Source: JALORV01 sp963712485 (GTDB lineage Bacteria; Pseudomonadota; Gammaproteobacteria; Burkholderiales; Burkholderiaceae_F). Taken from it: a DNA stretch of 64,000 nucleotides. Below are positions 34,546 to 43,863 of the stretch, piece after piece. Location: assembly GCA_963712485.1 (NCBI GenBank), contig CAVQID010000008.1, positions 1 through 64,000 of the forward strand. Direction: 5' to 3'. A program made the translations under genes and the position numbers. The notes below the pieces were generated by a model, which saw only the letters and a list, made by a program, of their open reading frames with translations, made no database searches and was not told where the DNA came from. Position 1 is the stretch's first letter. Every line of letters begins with the position of its first letter.

Positions 34546-34830
34546 CTTGTGTCTCCCACGCCGCACGGCCGGTAGCGGTCCCCACAACTGCGGTCGTGCA
34601 ACGACTGCTCGACGACTGGCTTCGTTCCGGACGTTCGGCACCCTTATGAAAGGCGCCGCCGACCGCCACTTGGATAGTAAACCGCCCAGGGCCGCAAAAC
34701 ACCGCAACGCGCGTCGATTGACGTTTCGTGCCGAGGGTGCGGCCCGTCGCCGCCGCGCGTAACATTGCGCAGCCGTCCAGGTTCAACCTCGAACAACGCC
34801 AAGACCGACCCGTGACAGTGCAAACCTGAC

Positions 34831-35760
34831 ATGCCGCCTGACAAGACGATCGTTCGCACTTTCCTGTGCGCGGGTACGCTGATTTTCCTGGCCGCCTGTG
34901 CGACGCAACCCCCGCCACCGAAAGCGGATGCCGAAGTCGCCGCACCGGCGCCGGCTCCGCCACCACCACCTCCCCCGCCGCCACGCGCGCCGACCGCGGA
35001 AGAGCGCCAGCGCGCCGAACAGCTGGCCAACGAATCGGTGCTGCAACTGCAGGCCGGTGAGACGGCAAACGGCAAGCGACTGCTCGAACAGGCGCTTGCC
35101 CTCGATCCGAACAACGAACTGGCGCGGCTCATGATGCGACAGCTCACGGCAGACCCGGTGGCTGAGCTGGGCACGACCAACTTCAGCTACACCATCCAGC
35201 GCGACGACACGCTCGCCAAACTCGCGCAGCGTTTTCTCAGCGACCGCCACCTGTTCTACATCCTGGCCCGCTACAACGACATCTCCCACCCCAACCGGAT
35301 TCAACTAGGACAGGTCATCAAGATCCCAGGCAAGGCGCCGCGGGTCGTTGAATCACCGACCGCCGAACCCGCCAGGCCGGCGCCGGCTGCACCCGCCGCC
35401 CCGACCGCACCCGCCGCGCCCGCGGTCGAAGATGTGTCGACCAAGCGACTGGCGGAAGGACGGGAATTGGAACGCAAAGGCGACCTCGAAGGCGCACTGG
35501 TGGCGTACGCCGACGTCCTGCGCCGCGAGCCGGCCCAGGCGGAAGCCAGGCAGCGCTCGGTCGCCGTCCGCAAGAAGCTGATCGACCGCTATTACGCCGA
35601 AGGCACGGCGGCCTTCGCGCGCCAGGACCTGGACAAGTCCATCGCGGCCTACGATCGGGTCCTCGCGCTGGATCCGGACAACCAGAACGCCAAGCTCAAG
35701 CGCCAGCAGGCCATCGATCTGAAGGAACGCCTGAAGCGATTCGACGGGGCCAAGCAGTAA
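34831..35760 (+). CDS. LysM/TPR lipoprotein associated with the T6SS locus
   Basis: 309 residues. Lipoprotein signal with LAAC (Cys23) and a Pro/Ala-rich linker. A TPR-like unit (QRAEQLANESVLQLQAG) is followed by a LysM domain about 125-170 (YTIQRDDTLAKLAQRFL, YNDISHPNRIQLGQVIKIPG), which binds peptidoglycan. After a second Pro/Ala linker there are more TPR repeats to the end (ELERKGDLEGALVAYADVL, DKSIAAYDRVLALDPDNQNA). Divergent from tagH across a 285-bp region and convergent with the TPR lipoprotein gene. Probably a cell-wall-bound scaffold. Confidence 0.85.
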   Translation: MPPDKTIVRTFLCAGTLIFLAACATQPPPPKADAEVAAPAPAPPPPPPPPPRAPTAEERQRAEQLANESVLQLQAGETANGKRLLEQALALDPNNELARLMMRQLTADPVAELGTTNFSYTIQRDDTLAKLAQRFLSDRHLFYILARYNDISHPNRIQLGQVIKIPGKAPRVVESPTAEPARPAPAAPAAPTAPAAPAVEDVSTKRLAEGRELERKGDLEGALVAYADVLRREPAQAEARQRSVAVRKKLIDRYYAEGTAAFARQDLDKSIAAYDRVLALDPDNQNAKLKRQQAIDLKERLKRFDGAKQ

Positions 35761-35785
35761 GGCCGACCGGAACGTCGCAACGCGC

Positions 35786-36773
35786 TTAGCCGGACTTGCG
35801 CGTCGTTCCGATCGAGCGCAGGTTCTCCTGCATCTTGCGCGCCCGCTCCAGACGCAATTGCGCCTGGGTGTGATCCGGCGCGAAACGTAGCGCCGCCTCG
35901 AAATGCGCGATCGCGGCCGGCACGTCCGTCGCCATCAAGCGCACACCCTGCTCGTACTCCTGGTTAGCCAGACGCATCTTCAGTTGAGCAAGCTGCTCAG
36001 TCCAACCGCGCGGCGGTGCCGGGTGCAGCTTGATCGCATCGGCGTACATGCTCACGGCCGCCGCATCCGCCCCCTGCCCCTGCAGCTGCTGGGCCTGCGC
36101 ATAGACCGCCACCGCGATCCGCTCGCGCGCCGCCCGATCGCGTGGATTGGCCTGTGCATAGCGGCGCAGTTCGGGCAGTGCGACCTTGACGTCACCCGCC
36201 CGCAGCAATTCGATGCTCTGCTCGATATCGTATTCGCCGGCCTCGGTCGGGGCTGAGCGGCGAGCCGTCCGGCTGCGGCTCGCGACGGTTTTCTCCTCCA
36301 TGCGCGCCCGTGCCGCGCGCTCCGCCGCGCGCCGCGTCGCGCGCTGCCGGTCGATCTCGCGCAACGCCGCGACCGCCTCTTCGTTGTACGGATCGTAGGT
36401 GAGAACGCGAAGCATCGACTGCTCCGCCTTGTCGATGTCGGTGCGTCGCTGTGCGTCTCGCGCGGCACCGAGCTCGTCACCGACGATCTTGGCGATCGCG
36501 CGGCGTAGTGCCGCCAGTTGCGCTACGGCCTGACCGTCGTCGGGCAGCAGCAGTAGCACGACCTGCCACTGATTCGCGGCGTCGGCGAGGTCGTGCTCCT
36601 TCTCGAGCTTCAGCGCCAGCGCACGGTGTCGCGCGGCGGCCCGCTCAACGTCCGCACGAGCCGACGAGCACGTCGGGCGCCGGCGCCGGAGGCGTCGGCG
36701 CAGGCGCAGAGGCGCAGCCCGTCAGCGCCGCAGCGACGGCAATCAGGGCCCTGCGGCGCAACTGGCGCAGCAA
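35786..36773 (-). CDS. TPR lipoprotein (one frameshift in the given sequence)
   Basis: The N-terminal frame starts with TTG directly after the deacetylase stop (TGATTG) and encodes a lipoprotein signal ALIAVAAALTGC followed by a Pro/Ala stretch. Near 36661 the frame shifts, then continues RADVERAAARHRALALKLEK and the long C-terminal part with TPR-like helices (QSMLRVLTYDPYNEEAVAAL, AIAHFEAALRFAPDHTQAQL). Joined, it is about 328 residues. Same lipoprotein-plus-TPR design as its convergent neighbour and translationally coupled to the deacetylase. Substrate unknown. Confidence 0.75.
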
Positions 36774-37793
36774 TCAACGCACTCCGCTGGGGCTGAACAC
36801 CGCAAGCTTGCTGCGGAAGCCGGCGAGACCGTCGTCGCCATAGATCATCGTTCGGCGCAGCAGCAGCGGGTAGGCGAAGAACGCATTGCCGCCCGGGCTG
36901 ACGGTAAAGGCCACGCTGATGCTGCGGCGCCTGATCAGATCGGTCACCGTCTCGCTCGCATCGCCATACGGGTACGCAAAGCCGTAGACCGCCTGTCCCA
37001 GTCGCCGCTCGATCTCGCCGCTGGGCACCTCGATCTCCTGGCGCACGCGCTCGACATAGGCGCGTTCGGCTTCGTCCGCCAGCCGCAGCGAGAGATTGGC
37101 GTGCGACTTCGAATGCGGCTGAATGTCGATCAGGCCCGAGGTCTTCATCTCCTTCATCTGTGACCACGTCATTCCGGCCGGCAATCCCGCCATATCCGAG
37201 TACAGGAAGAGCGTCGCCGGAAAGCCGTATCGGACCAGAATCGGAAAGGCGACCTCGAACGTCGAGCGATAACCGTCATCGATGGAGATCGCCACCGCCT
37301 TCGGCGGCATCGGCAATTCGCCGCGCAAGATGGCCGGTAGATCACGCAGCGCAACGACGTTGTAGTCGTTGGCCGCCAGGTACTCCATCTGTTCGGCGAA
37401 GTCGCGGGCACTGACCGAAAGCTTGCTGCGGCCGTCGTTGAATCGGTGGTAGCACAGGATCGTGACCGTACGCACACCCTTGGCATCGACGCTGTTCAGC
37501 AGCGACGGCTTGAGCGGAATCGTCACATCGACCCCGGTCTGCAGTCGGCGCATGCCGTTGAACTCGGCAATCCACCACGCGCGTCGCGCATCACCGAGAT
37601 AGCGCTTGGCGAGCGCCGCAAAATCGTCCCCGGGCCTCGGCATGACGACCACGAACTCGTCGCTGCGCGCCAGGACCTCGACGTGCACGGCGGGCGCCGG
37701 GGGCGCGGGCGGCGCCGGCGGCGGCCGCGTCGCGCAGCCCGTCAGCAGCAGTGCGGCGGTCAGGACCAGCGATTCAAGCTTGGGTCTCGCCAT
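36774..37793 (-). CDS. Polysaccharide deacetylase lipoprotein (NodB domain)
   Basis: 339 residues. Lipobox LLTGC (Cys20) puts it in the envelope. A LysM-like N-terminal region (EFVVVMPRPGDDFAALAKRY, WWIAEFNG) precedes a carbohydrate-esterase-4 domain with CYHRFND, ISIDDGYRSTF (Asp172-Asp173), metal ligands His227 and His231 in QPHSKSHAN, and YPYGDASE. Such enzymes remove N-acetyl groups from peptidoglycan or an exopolysaccharide. It overlaps the upstream kinase by 20 bp and precedes the TPR lipoprotein without a gap, so all three probably act together. Confidence 0.88.
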   Translation of the reverse strand: MARPKLESLVLTAALLLTGCATRPPPAPPAPPAPAVHVEVLARSDEFVVVMPRPGDDFAALAKRYLGDARRAWWIAEFNGMRRLQTGVDVTIPLKPSLLNSVDAKGVRTVTILCYHRFNDGRSKLSVSARDFAEQMEYLAANDYNVVALRDLPAILRGELPMPPKAVAISIDDGYRSTFEVAFPILVRYGFPATLFLYSDMAGLPAGMTWSQMKEMKTSGLIDIQPHSKSHANLSLRLADEAERAYVERVRQEIEVPSGEIERRLGQAVYGFAYPYGDASETVTDLIRRRSISVAFTVSPGGNAFFAYPLLLRRTMIYGDDGLAGFRSKLAVFSPSGVR

Positions 37794-39380
37794 CCTTTGC
37801 GACCTCATGGCGGCGCTGCAGTGCGGCGGCCGCATTGTCAAAGGCGCCATACAGCTCACCAATCTCGTCTCTGCGCTTTTCGGCAATACGAAAGTCGTAG
37901 CGACCCTCGGCCAGTTCCCCTAGGCCGGTGCGTAGTGTTCGCAGCGGCAAGATCAGACGCCGCGCCATGATGAAACTGCCAATCGCCGCCGCAGCGACGG
38001 TCACCAGGATCAACAGTGAGAGCAGTCCGAGGGTGACCTGCACCACGCGCTGCAGGGGCGTTTCAAAGATCCCGAGGTGAACCTGGCCGATGGCACGCCC
38101 TTGGAACAGGATCGGCGTCCCGAAGTCGAGTACGTCCTGACCGTCGCTGCCCGAGGTACGCAGAACGGCCACGCCTGTCGGCGGGTTTGCGACCGCCGCG
38201 CCACTGGGAGGCTTGTACGGCTGGCCGACTTGCTCCTCGACTGCTGGAACCCGCGGATCACGCCCTCGTGATCGAGCACGACCATGTAGCTGAAGTCCTG
38301 GCCGCTGACGCTGCTCTTGATGAACTCTCCCAGAGCAACCCATTCCTCGCTGAGCACCGGAACGGCGCTCTGGCTGGCCATGAACTTCGCGAGTGATGCG
38401 CCATAGTCCATCACCTGGGCCGTCAGGGCCGCGCGCTGGCGGTTCTGGATGAACGCCGTCGCGAGCGCCATCGTGACGGTGACCAGCACACCCATGATCA
38501 CCGCCCACTTCACGCCCAACGGAATGCGGCGGCCCCGTTCACGGACATTGGCGGTTTCGTCCAGCTCCTTTTGCACCGCATGCAGTGCACGCGCCAACTC
38601 CTCGCCGTTGCTGAATCGCTTTTCGGGGGCCTTCTTCAGGGCACGATCGATGACCCGGCGCACGCTCGCCGGAAGGTCCGGCACAACCTCCTGCAGCGAT
38701 CGCGGGTCGGTCTTGGCGATCTTCATCCCGACCGACACCAGCGTGTCGCCCGTGAAGGGAACTTCGCCGGTGAGCATCTGGTACATCACGATTCCCGTGG
38801 AAAAGACGTCCGAACGACTGTCCGCCGGCTGCCCGAGCACCTGTTCCGGCGACATGTAGTGCGGCGTACCGATGACGTCGCCGACCCGCGTGGCCTGGGT
38901 GGCTTCGCTACCTTCGATACGGCAGATGCCGAAGTCCGTCACCTTGACCGTATGCGCGTCGCCGACCAGCATGATGTTGCCGGGCTTGATGTCGCGATGC
39001 ACGATGCCCTTCTTGTGCGCAAAGCCCAGCGCCGACGCCAACTGAGCGCCGATGGCCACCGCCTGGTGCAACGACAGCCGCGGATTGCGCTCGAGCCACT
39101 GCGCCAGCGTCATCCCGTCGACGAACTCCATCGTGATGTAGGGCAGACCCTCGTGCTCACCGACGTCGTGGACAGTGACGATGTTGGGGTGCGAGAGCGT
39201 CCCGGCGCCCTTCGCCTCGCGAATGAAGCGGACCCGATAGTCCTCGTTGCGCGCCAGTTCGGGTTTGAGCACCTTGATCGCGATGGTGCGATCGATTTCC
39301 GGGTCGTGTGCCTTGTAGACCGTGGCCATCGCCCCCGATCCGAGGATTCCCGTGACTTGATAGCGACCGATCTTTTCCAT
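37774..39380 (-). CDS. Ser/Thr kinase with periplasmic sensor and C-terminal HAMP (one frameshift)
   Basis: Kinase domain about 1-270: GSGAMA (14-19), Lys36, HRDIKPGN (128-135), DFG (149-151), MSPEQ. Membrane helix about 288-311, then an extracytoplasmic domain (FMASQSAVPVLSEEWVALGE, SYMVVLDHEGVIRG). The frame breaks in the short C run at 38250-38252; one added base joins VIRG to VPAVEEQVGQPYKPP. A second membrane helix and a HAMP segment follow (RRLILPLRTLRTGLGELAEG, EKRRDEIGELYGAFD). Joined length about 535. A C-terminal HAMP with no output domain behind it is unusual. Likely the second T6SS-regulating kinase. Confidence 0.88.
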
Positions 39381-39446
39381 TCACCGACTCCGGTACTCGC
39401 GAAGGATTCTCGACCGTATGCGGCGGGGAAACAAGCGTCACGACAG

Positions 39447-39614
39447 TCAGTGCGACCGTGAAAGAACGACACTGACGATGGCGAAAATTACGGCGATCAG
39501 CGTCCAGGTCCGGGCTGCAGGATCCCAGCGCCCTCGGTTGCGACCAAGGCGCACCAGCACCAGCACGGCGAAGACCGCAGCCAGAATGCCAAGGATCGAC
39601 TGTGCGTTCATCAT
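39447..39614 (-). CDS. Small two-helix membrane protein
   Basis: 55 residues (or 54 from the next ATG): helix about 5-22 (ILGILAAVFAVLVLVRLG), a polar turn RNRGRWDPAART, helix about 36-52 (LIAVIFAIVSVVLS). The nearest AGGAG is too far upstream, so the start is unsure. It lies upstream of and codirectional with the kinase gene. No function known. Confidence 0.5.
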   Translation of the reverse strand: MMNAQSILGILAAVFAVLVLVRLGRNRGRWDPAARTWTLIAVIFAIVSVVLSRSH

Positions 39615-39770
39615 GGCTGAGTTCGTTGCTCCTTGAGGGGTCACCTGCAAGCGGCATCGTAGCGCTGCTACCTCGCACCTGAGACACCGATGTACGATGC
39701 CATGGCAGCGCGCACTCTTCGCGATTCCTTGTCCGGCCCTGTCCGACTCCACTTCATAGGAGAGCCGACG

Positions 39771-40407
39771 ATGGTGGATCCACGAACCGCCGGTCCGTTC
39801 GGTCTTAAGTCAAAGCCGGCGCCGCGACCGGTCGCCCCGGCATCACCGACGAAGAAGTCCCCACCAGGCCCGATCGGCGTGGGCGCGAAGAAGTCCACAC
39901 CTCCCGCCGCACCAAACGACGCCAATCTGGGCGCGCAGATTGTCGTCTTCGCGACGTCCAAGTCCGGGCAGCGGGTGGGCGACGGCCAGTGCTTCGCCCT
40001 GGCCGATCAAGCACTGAAGGCATTGGGCGCCAGGAGTGCTGCCGATTTCGGTACCGTCACGGCCGACGCCGACTACAAGTGGGGCAGCGCAGGTGTCGCT
40101 CGCCGACGTGCGGCCGGGCGACATCGTGCAGTTTCGCAATTTCGCATCGACGCGGCGCGATGACGCCGAGGACGGTTCCGGTTCAAGGACTTTACGAATG
40201 GGCGCAGCGATCCGCACCACACGGCAATCGTGGTGTCGGTCGACGGCAACGGTTTGCTGACGGTGATCGAGCAAAACGCACCACCGGGCAGTGCGGTGCA
40301 CAAGTCCCAGCTTGGTTTTGCGAACACCTCGTTCGTCGAAAGACACGGCCACGATCACGATCACCACCAGCGGCACCGTGTGGTTCTACCGGCCGCAGCC
40401 GAAATGA
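39771..40407 (+). CDS. Putative NlpC/P60- or CHAP-like Cys/His hydrolase, candidate T6SS effector (frameshifted)
   Basis: The ATG follows AGGAG by 8 nt. A Pro/Lys-rich N-terminal stretch (about 50 residues) leads to a papain-like core: QRVGDGQCFALADQALKALG with the candidate nucleophile Cys74, then after a frame change near 40085 VSLADVRPGDIVQFRNF, and after another near 40180 DPHHTAIVVSVDGNGLLTVI with the candidate His, and a C-terminal GTVWFYRPQPK. Three or so indels break the frame, but pieces line up in order across about 210 codons. No signal peptide. Next to T6SS regulators such an enzyme may be a peptidoglycan amidase effector; no immunity gene is evident. Confidence 0.6.
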
Positions 40408-40414
40408 AGCGTCC

Positions 40415-41836
40415 GTGAGCGAAACGGCCTACGACAGCGTGCCCTATCCGGGGCACGTGCACACCCACTCGCATCCCAACCGGGTCGCCGCCGTTGCGCG
40501 ACTATTCGGAATCCAAGCGCCACCACCCGCGACCGCACGCGTGCTCGAGATCGGCTGCGGCGACGGTGGCAACCTGATCTCGATCGCCTACACGCTGCCG
40601 CGCTCGCACTGCGTCGGGCTCGACCTGGCGGCGAGCGCCATCGAACGCGGCCGGCAGCGCGTCGAGGCGCTGGCGCTCACGAACTGCGACCTCGTCGTCG
40701 CCGATCTCGCCACGGCCGGCCGCTCGCTCGGTGAATTCGATTACGTCATCGCGCACGGCGTGTATTCGTGGGTGCCGCCGCCGCTGCGCGAGGCGCTGCT
40801 GCAGCTCGTCAGCGACGCGCTCGCGCCCACCGGTGTGGCCTTCATCAGCTACAACGTCTTCCCCGGCTGGCGCATCGCCGGCATGGTGCGCGAGATGCTG
40901 CGCTATCACACGCTCGGCATCGACGACCTCACCGCGCGCGTCGAGCAAGCGAAGGCGCTGCTGAGGTTCGTCGCCGTGGCGCACGACGACGACGATCCCT
41001 ACGGCCGGCTGCTGGCCGCCGAGTGCGAGCGCGTGAGCGGGTATCCGCCGTGGTACCTGCACCACGACGACCTGGCCGACGTCAACGATCCGGTCTACTT
41101 CCACGAGTTCGTCGCGCAGGCCCAGCGCTTCGGACTGGCCTTTGTGGCCGAAGCCGACTTCGCGTCGATGACGGGCGCCGACCTGCCGAAGGAAGCACTC
41201 GAGAAGCTCGACGAACTGAGCGGCGATCCGGTGCTGCGCGGGCAGTATCTGGACTTCGTCAAATGCCGGCGCTTTCGCCAGTCGCTGCTGACGCGCGCGA
41301 CCAACCCGGTGGCGCCGGGTCCGGTCCGCGAGAACGTCCGCACGTTGCTCGTCGCATCGGCCGCCGCGCCGGAGACTGAGACGGTGGAGCTCGCCGCCGG
41401 CGTCGAGGTGCAGTTTCGCTGGGGACAGCGCGCGAGCCTCAAGACGGATCACCCGCTCGCCAAGGCTGCCTTCCTGGCGCTGCGTGAACGTTGGCCCGAA
41501 GCGATGTCCTTCGATGAACTGCTCGCCGCCGTCACGCGATTCGGCTACGGCGAGATCAAGGCCGACGATGCCGTGGCGCTGGAGCAGATTCTGGTCACCG
41601 CGTTCGGTCTGCGCATGGTCGAGCTGACCGCCGAACCCTGGCGGGCGGTCGCGGAGCCGTCGCCGCATCCGCGGGCGAGTGCGATCGCCCGACTCGAAGC
41701 CGAGTCTTCGAACATGCTGACCTCGCTGGTGCACCGCCGCATCGGCCTCGAGCGAGCCGCTGGCACTGAGTCTACTTCGTCTGTGCGACGGAAGGCGCGA
41801 TCGGCCGTCGCTGCTCGCCGAACTGTCCCGCCATGA
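40415..41836 (+). CDS. SAM-dependent methyltransferase with regulatory domain (3' frameshift)
   Basis: From a GTG shortly after the preceding stop. N-terminal class I methyltransferase: VLEIGCGDGGNLISIA (motif I), GLDLAASAIERG, VIAHGVYSWVP. Middle MethyTransf_Reg-like region (PF10119 type): YNVFPGWRIAGMVREML, YFHEFVAQAQRFGLAFVAEA. The C-terminal region continues to VHRRIGLE. At 41750-41757 GAGC is tandemly duplicated; without the repeat the frame reads EPLALSLLRLCDG and on past 41890, so the true end lies beyond the given stop, near the convergent acetyltransferase gene. Methyl acceptor unknown. Confidence 0.8.
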   Translation: MSETAYDSVPYPGHVHTHSHPNRVAAVARLFGIQAPPPATARVLEIGCGDGGNLISIAYTLPRSHCVGLDLAASAIERGRQRVEALALTNCDLVVADLATAGRSLGEFDYVIAHGVYSWVPPPLREALLQLVSDALAPTGVAFISYNVFPGWRIAGMVREMLRYHTLGIDDLTARVEQAKALLRFVAVAHDDDDPYGRLLAAECERVSGYPPWYLHHDDLADVNDPVYFHEFVAQAQRFGLAFVAEADFASMTGADLPKEALEKLDELSGDPVLRGQYLDFVKCRRFRQSLLTRATNPVAPGPVRENVRTLLVASAAAPETETVELAAGVEVQFRWGQRASLKTDHPLAKAAFLALRERWPEAMSFDELLAAVTRFGYGEIKADDAVALEQILVTAFGLRMVELTAEPWRAVAEPSPHPRASAIARLEAESSNMLTSLVHRRIGLERAAGTESTSSVRRKARSAVAARRTVPP

Positions 41837-41950
41837 TCAGAAAGTCACTGGCGAGGCTCTTCAGCGACACCTGGCGTGGCTCGCCCTTGTCGGTCTTATG
41901 GAAGCCTGTGAGACTGCGGCCATCTCTGCGGCAACCCCAACCGATGCCGA

Positions 41951-42414
41951 TCAGGGTCGCAGCATGTCGCGGTACACGCCGGGGGTCGAGCCTTCGATTT
42001 CGGTGGCACCGGCGACGCGACGAAAGAACTCGGGAGCACCGACCGCTCCGGCGACTGCATACGCATATCCAACAGAACGCATGTCCTGCAGGCAGGCCTC
42101 GCAGCAACGCCGCACCAAGGCCGTTACCACGCTCGGCGGCGGCCACGCCAATCGGACCAACGAAGCCGCGCGCGGTGGTGTCGTAGCAGGAGAACCCCAC
42201 TAGGGTCCCGGCTCGCAGCGCGATGAAGAGACTGACCGGGACGGTTGCTGAGGGCCACCCGCGCCTCGCTCGCCCAGCCGGCTGAAAACTCTCGTGCTAC
42301 CCATTGGCAGACCAGGTCGTGTTCGGGTGCGATTGGTTTTCGGCAGAGCGCACCTGTCGGCAGGGAGACGCCCTCGATGGCGGGCAGGTCGTAAAGCTTG
42401 ATCAGCATGTCCAT
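41951..42414 (-). CDS. GNAT family N-acetyltransferase (frameshifted)
   Basis: Pieces in three frames, in order: MLIKLYDLPAIEG, RKPIAPEHDLVCQWVAREFS and GWASEARVAL; then SLFIALRAGTLVGFSCYD, TTARGFVGPIGVAAAERGNG with the acetyl-CoA loop, LGAALL; then DMRSVGYAYAVAGAVGAPEF and ATEIEGSTPGVYRDML. Joined they give a normal GNAT of about 155 residues. Two alternative ATGs lie 6 nt apart. At least two indels near 42240 and 42110. Substrate unknown. Confidence 0.7.
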
Positions 42415-42485
42415 GAAGCGACCCTTGCCCGCGTCTTCCGGCTCTCCGCAACCTCGACGAGCTTTCTTTAGTCGACGTCCAATCT

Positions 42486-43751
42486 TCAAGTTAGTTTGGA
42501 CAACCAACGTTGCTGCCGCCATGCCGGCGCAGCCGTATTGAAGAGCGGCGTTCCCGGTTGCAGCAAGCAGAGATACTCTGCCGCCGCGATGCGTTGGCGC
42601 TGAAAGCCTTCCTTCAGCACTCGAACGCAAAGATCGCGCGAAACCGGCTCGCCCATGAAGTAGCGTGTGCCGGCGACGAAACGTGCTTGATTCGCTGACC
42701 ACCAGCGCTGCACCCGCTCCGGATCGGGCCAGGGCAGGCCGTCGTCGGGATCCATCGCGACGTCCGGGTCCGCAGGATCGTCGTTCGGGCCGGCTTCGAA
42801 GTTCTCTGGCGGCTTGCGATCGAGGTCGAGGTAGGCCAGGTCTAAGCCGGTGATCATGCTGAAGGACTCGCCGGCCAACCGAGTGAGCTTTGGATCATCC
42901 ATCTGCTTGATGAGCCATGGTACGTAGTGCGGATCGCCTGCGATGCCGGCTCCTTGAAGCAATGCACGCTGATTCGCAGGATCCTTTGCCAACGCCTTGA
43001 GCACCGCATGAGCTCCGTCGCTGTCGAGGATCTTCAATACAAGTTGAAGCGCACGCTTCCGATGCGGACTGGGTGCCACGGAGAGTTGTCTTAACGACTC
43101 GATGCTTGGGCCTCGATCGCCAAGCAATGCAGCCGACCAGGCAGCCCAGAACGCGCATGCTGGGTCCTCGTCCCTTAGATGCTCAACACACGCTGGTAGC
43201 AGATCGCGCCGACCGAGTTCGCCAGCACAGCGCAGCGCCCGCGCGCGCAGGGGTGCATCCGGCGAGGAAATCGCCGCGTTCAGCGCGGCACCCGGATCGA
43301 CTCTGTGCAGGGCGCATGCAGTGATCCCTACGCGCTTGCGAAACGGTGCTGCAGCGTTGAGCAGGGCGCTGACTGTTCCCTTGAGGGTGTCCTTCGAGAC
43401 CCAACCGAACGCAGAAGTCAGACCCTTCTGCGCGTCAGGTAAAGCTTCGACCAGGGAAAACAACTTGTCGAGACCGGCCGCCTGACCGGATTGAATAGCA
43501 CCGACCGTAGCGACGAAGACCTGACCCGTACCCGGCGACTCGAGCGCTGCTGCGGCCAGTTGCGCTCCGAAGTCCCCTGCTACGGCCACGCCGTCGAGAT
43601 GCGCGGCGAGCCTTTCGTCCAATCGACCGAGATGTAGCAGCTTTACGTGGGGCGCGGACACAAGATGCGTGCGCGTGCTGCGTATTGCCGCTGCATCTTC
43701 GACATGCTGGGAAACCACAGTCGGAATGGGTGGCCGCAGGACGCTTTGCAC
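42486..43751 (-). CDS. TIGR02270-family HEAT-repeat protein
   Basis: About 421 residues from a GTG (a longer GTG start 48 nt upstream is possible). The opening PIPTVVSQHVEDAAAIRSTR and LGRLDERLAAHLDGVAVAGD is the signature of the TIGR02270 family, common in T6SS VgrG clusters of Burkholderiales. The middle is HEAT-like alpha-alpha repeats (PDAPLRARALRCAGELGRRD, DPACAFWAAWSAALLGDRG). The C-terminal half has PHYVPWLIKQMDDPKLTRLA, SMITGLDLAYLDLD and FVAGTRYFMGEPVS. The frame is intact despite broken neighbours. A role in effector handling is inferred from location only. Confidence 0.85.
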   Translation of the reverse strand: MQSVLRPPIPTVVSQHVEDAAAIRSTRTHLVSAPHVKLLHLGRLDERLAAHLDGVAVAGDFGAQLAAAALESPGTGQVFVATVGAIQSGQAAGLDKLFSLVEALPDAQKGLTSAFGWVSKDTLKGTVSALLNAAAPFRKRVGITACALHRVDPGAALNAAISSPDAPLRARALRCAGELGRRDLLPACVEHLRDEDPACAFWAAWSAALLGDRGPSIESLRQLSVAPSPHRKRALQLVLKILDSDGAHAVLKALAKDPANQRALLQGAGIAGDPHYVPWLIKQMDDPKLTRLAGESFSMITGLDLAYLDLDRKPPENFEAGPNDDPADPDVAMDPDDGLPWPDPERVQRWWSANQARFVAGTRYFMGEPVSRDLCVRVLKEGFQRQRIAAAEYLCLLQPGTPLFNTAAPAWRQQRWLSKLT

Positions 43752-43863
43752 GTTGGCTATCGATCCTGAAAGACGGAACCGACGTAGGGCGCCGTCCACC
43801 CCCGCACCGCGGGTTGCGGCTTAGGACGCTGCGCAACTGATTCAAGGACGACCTTTTGATCGC

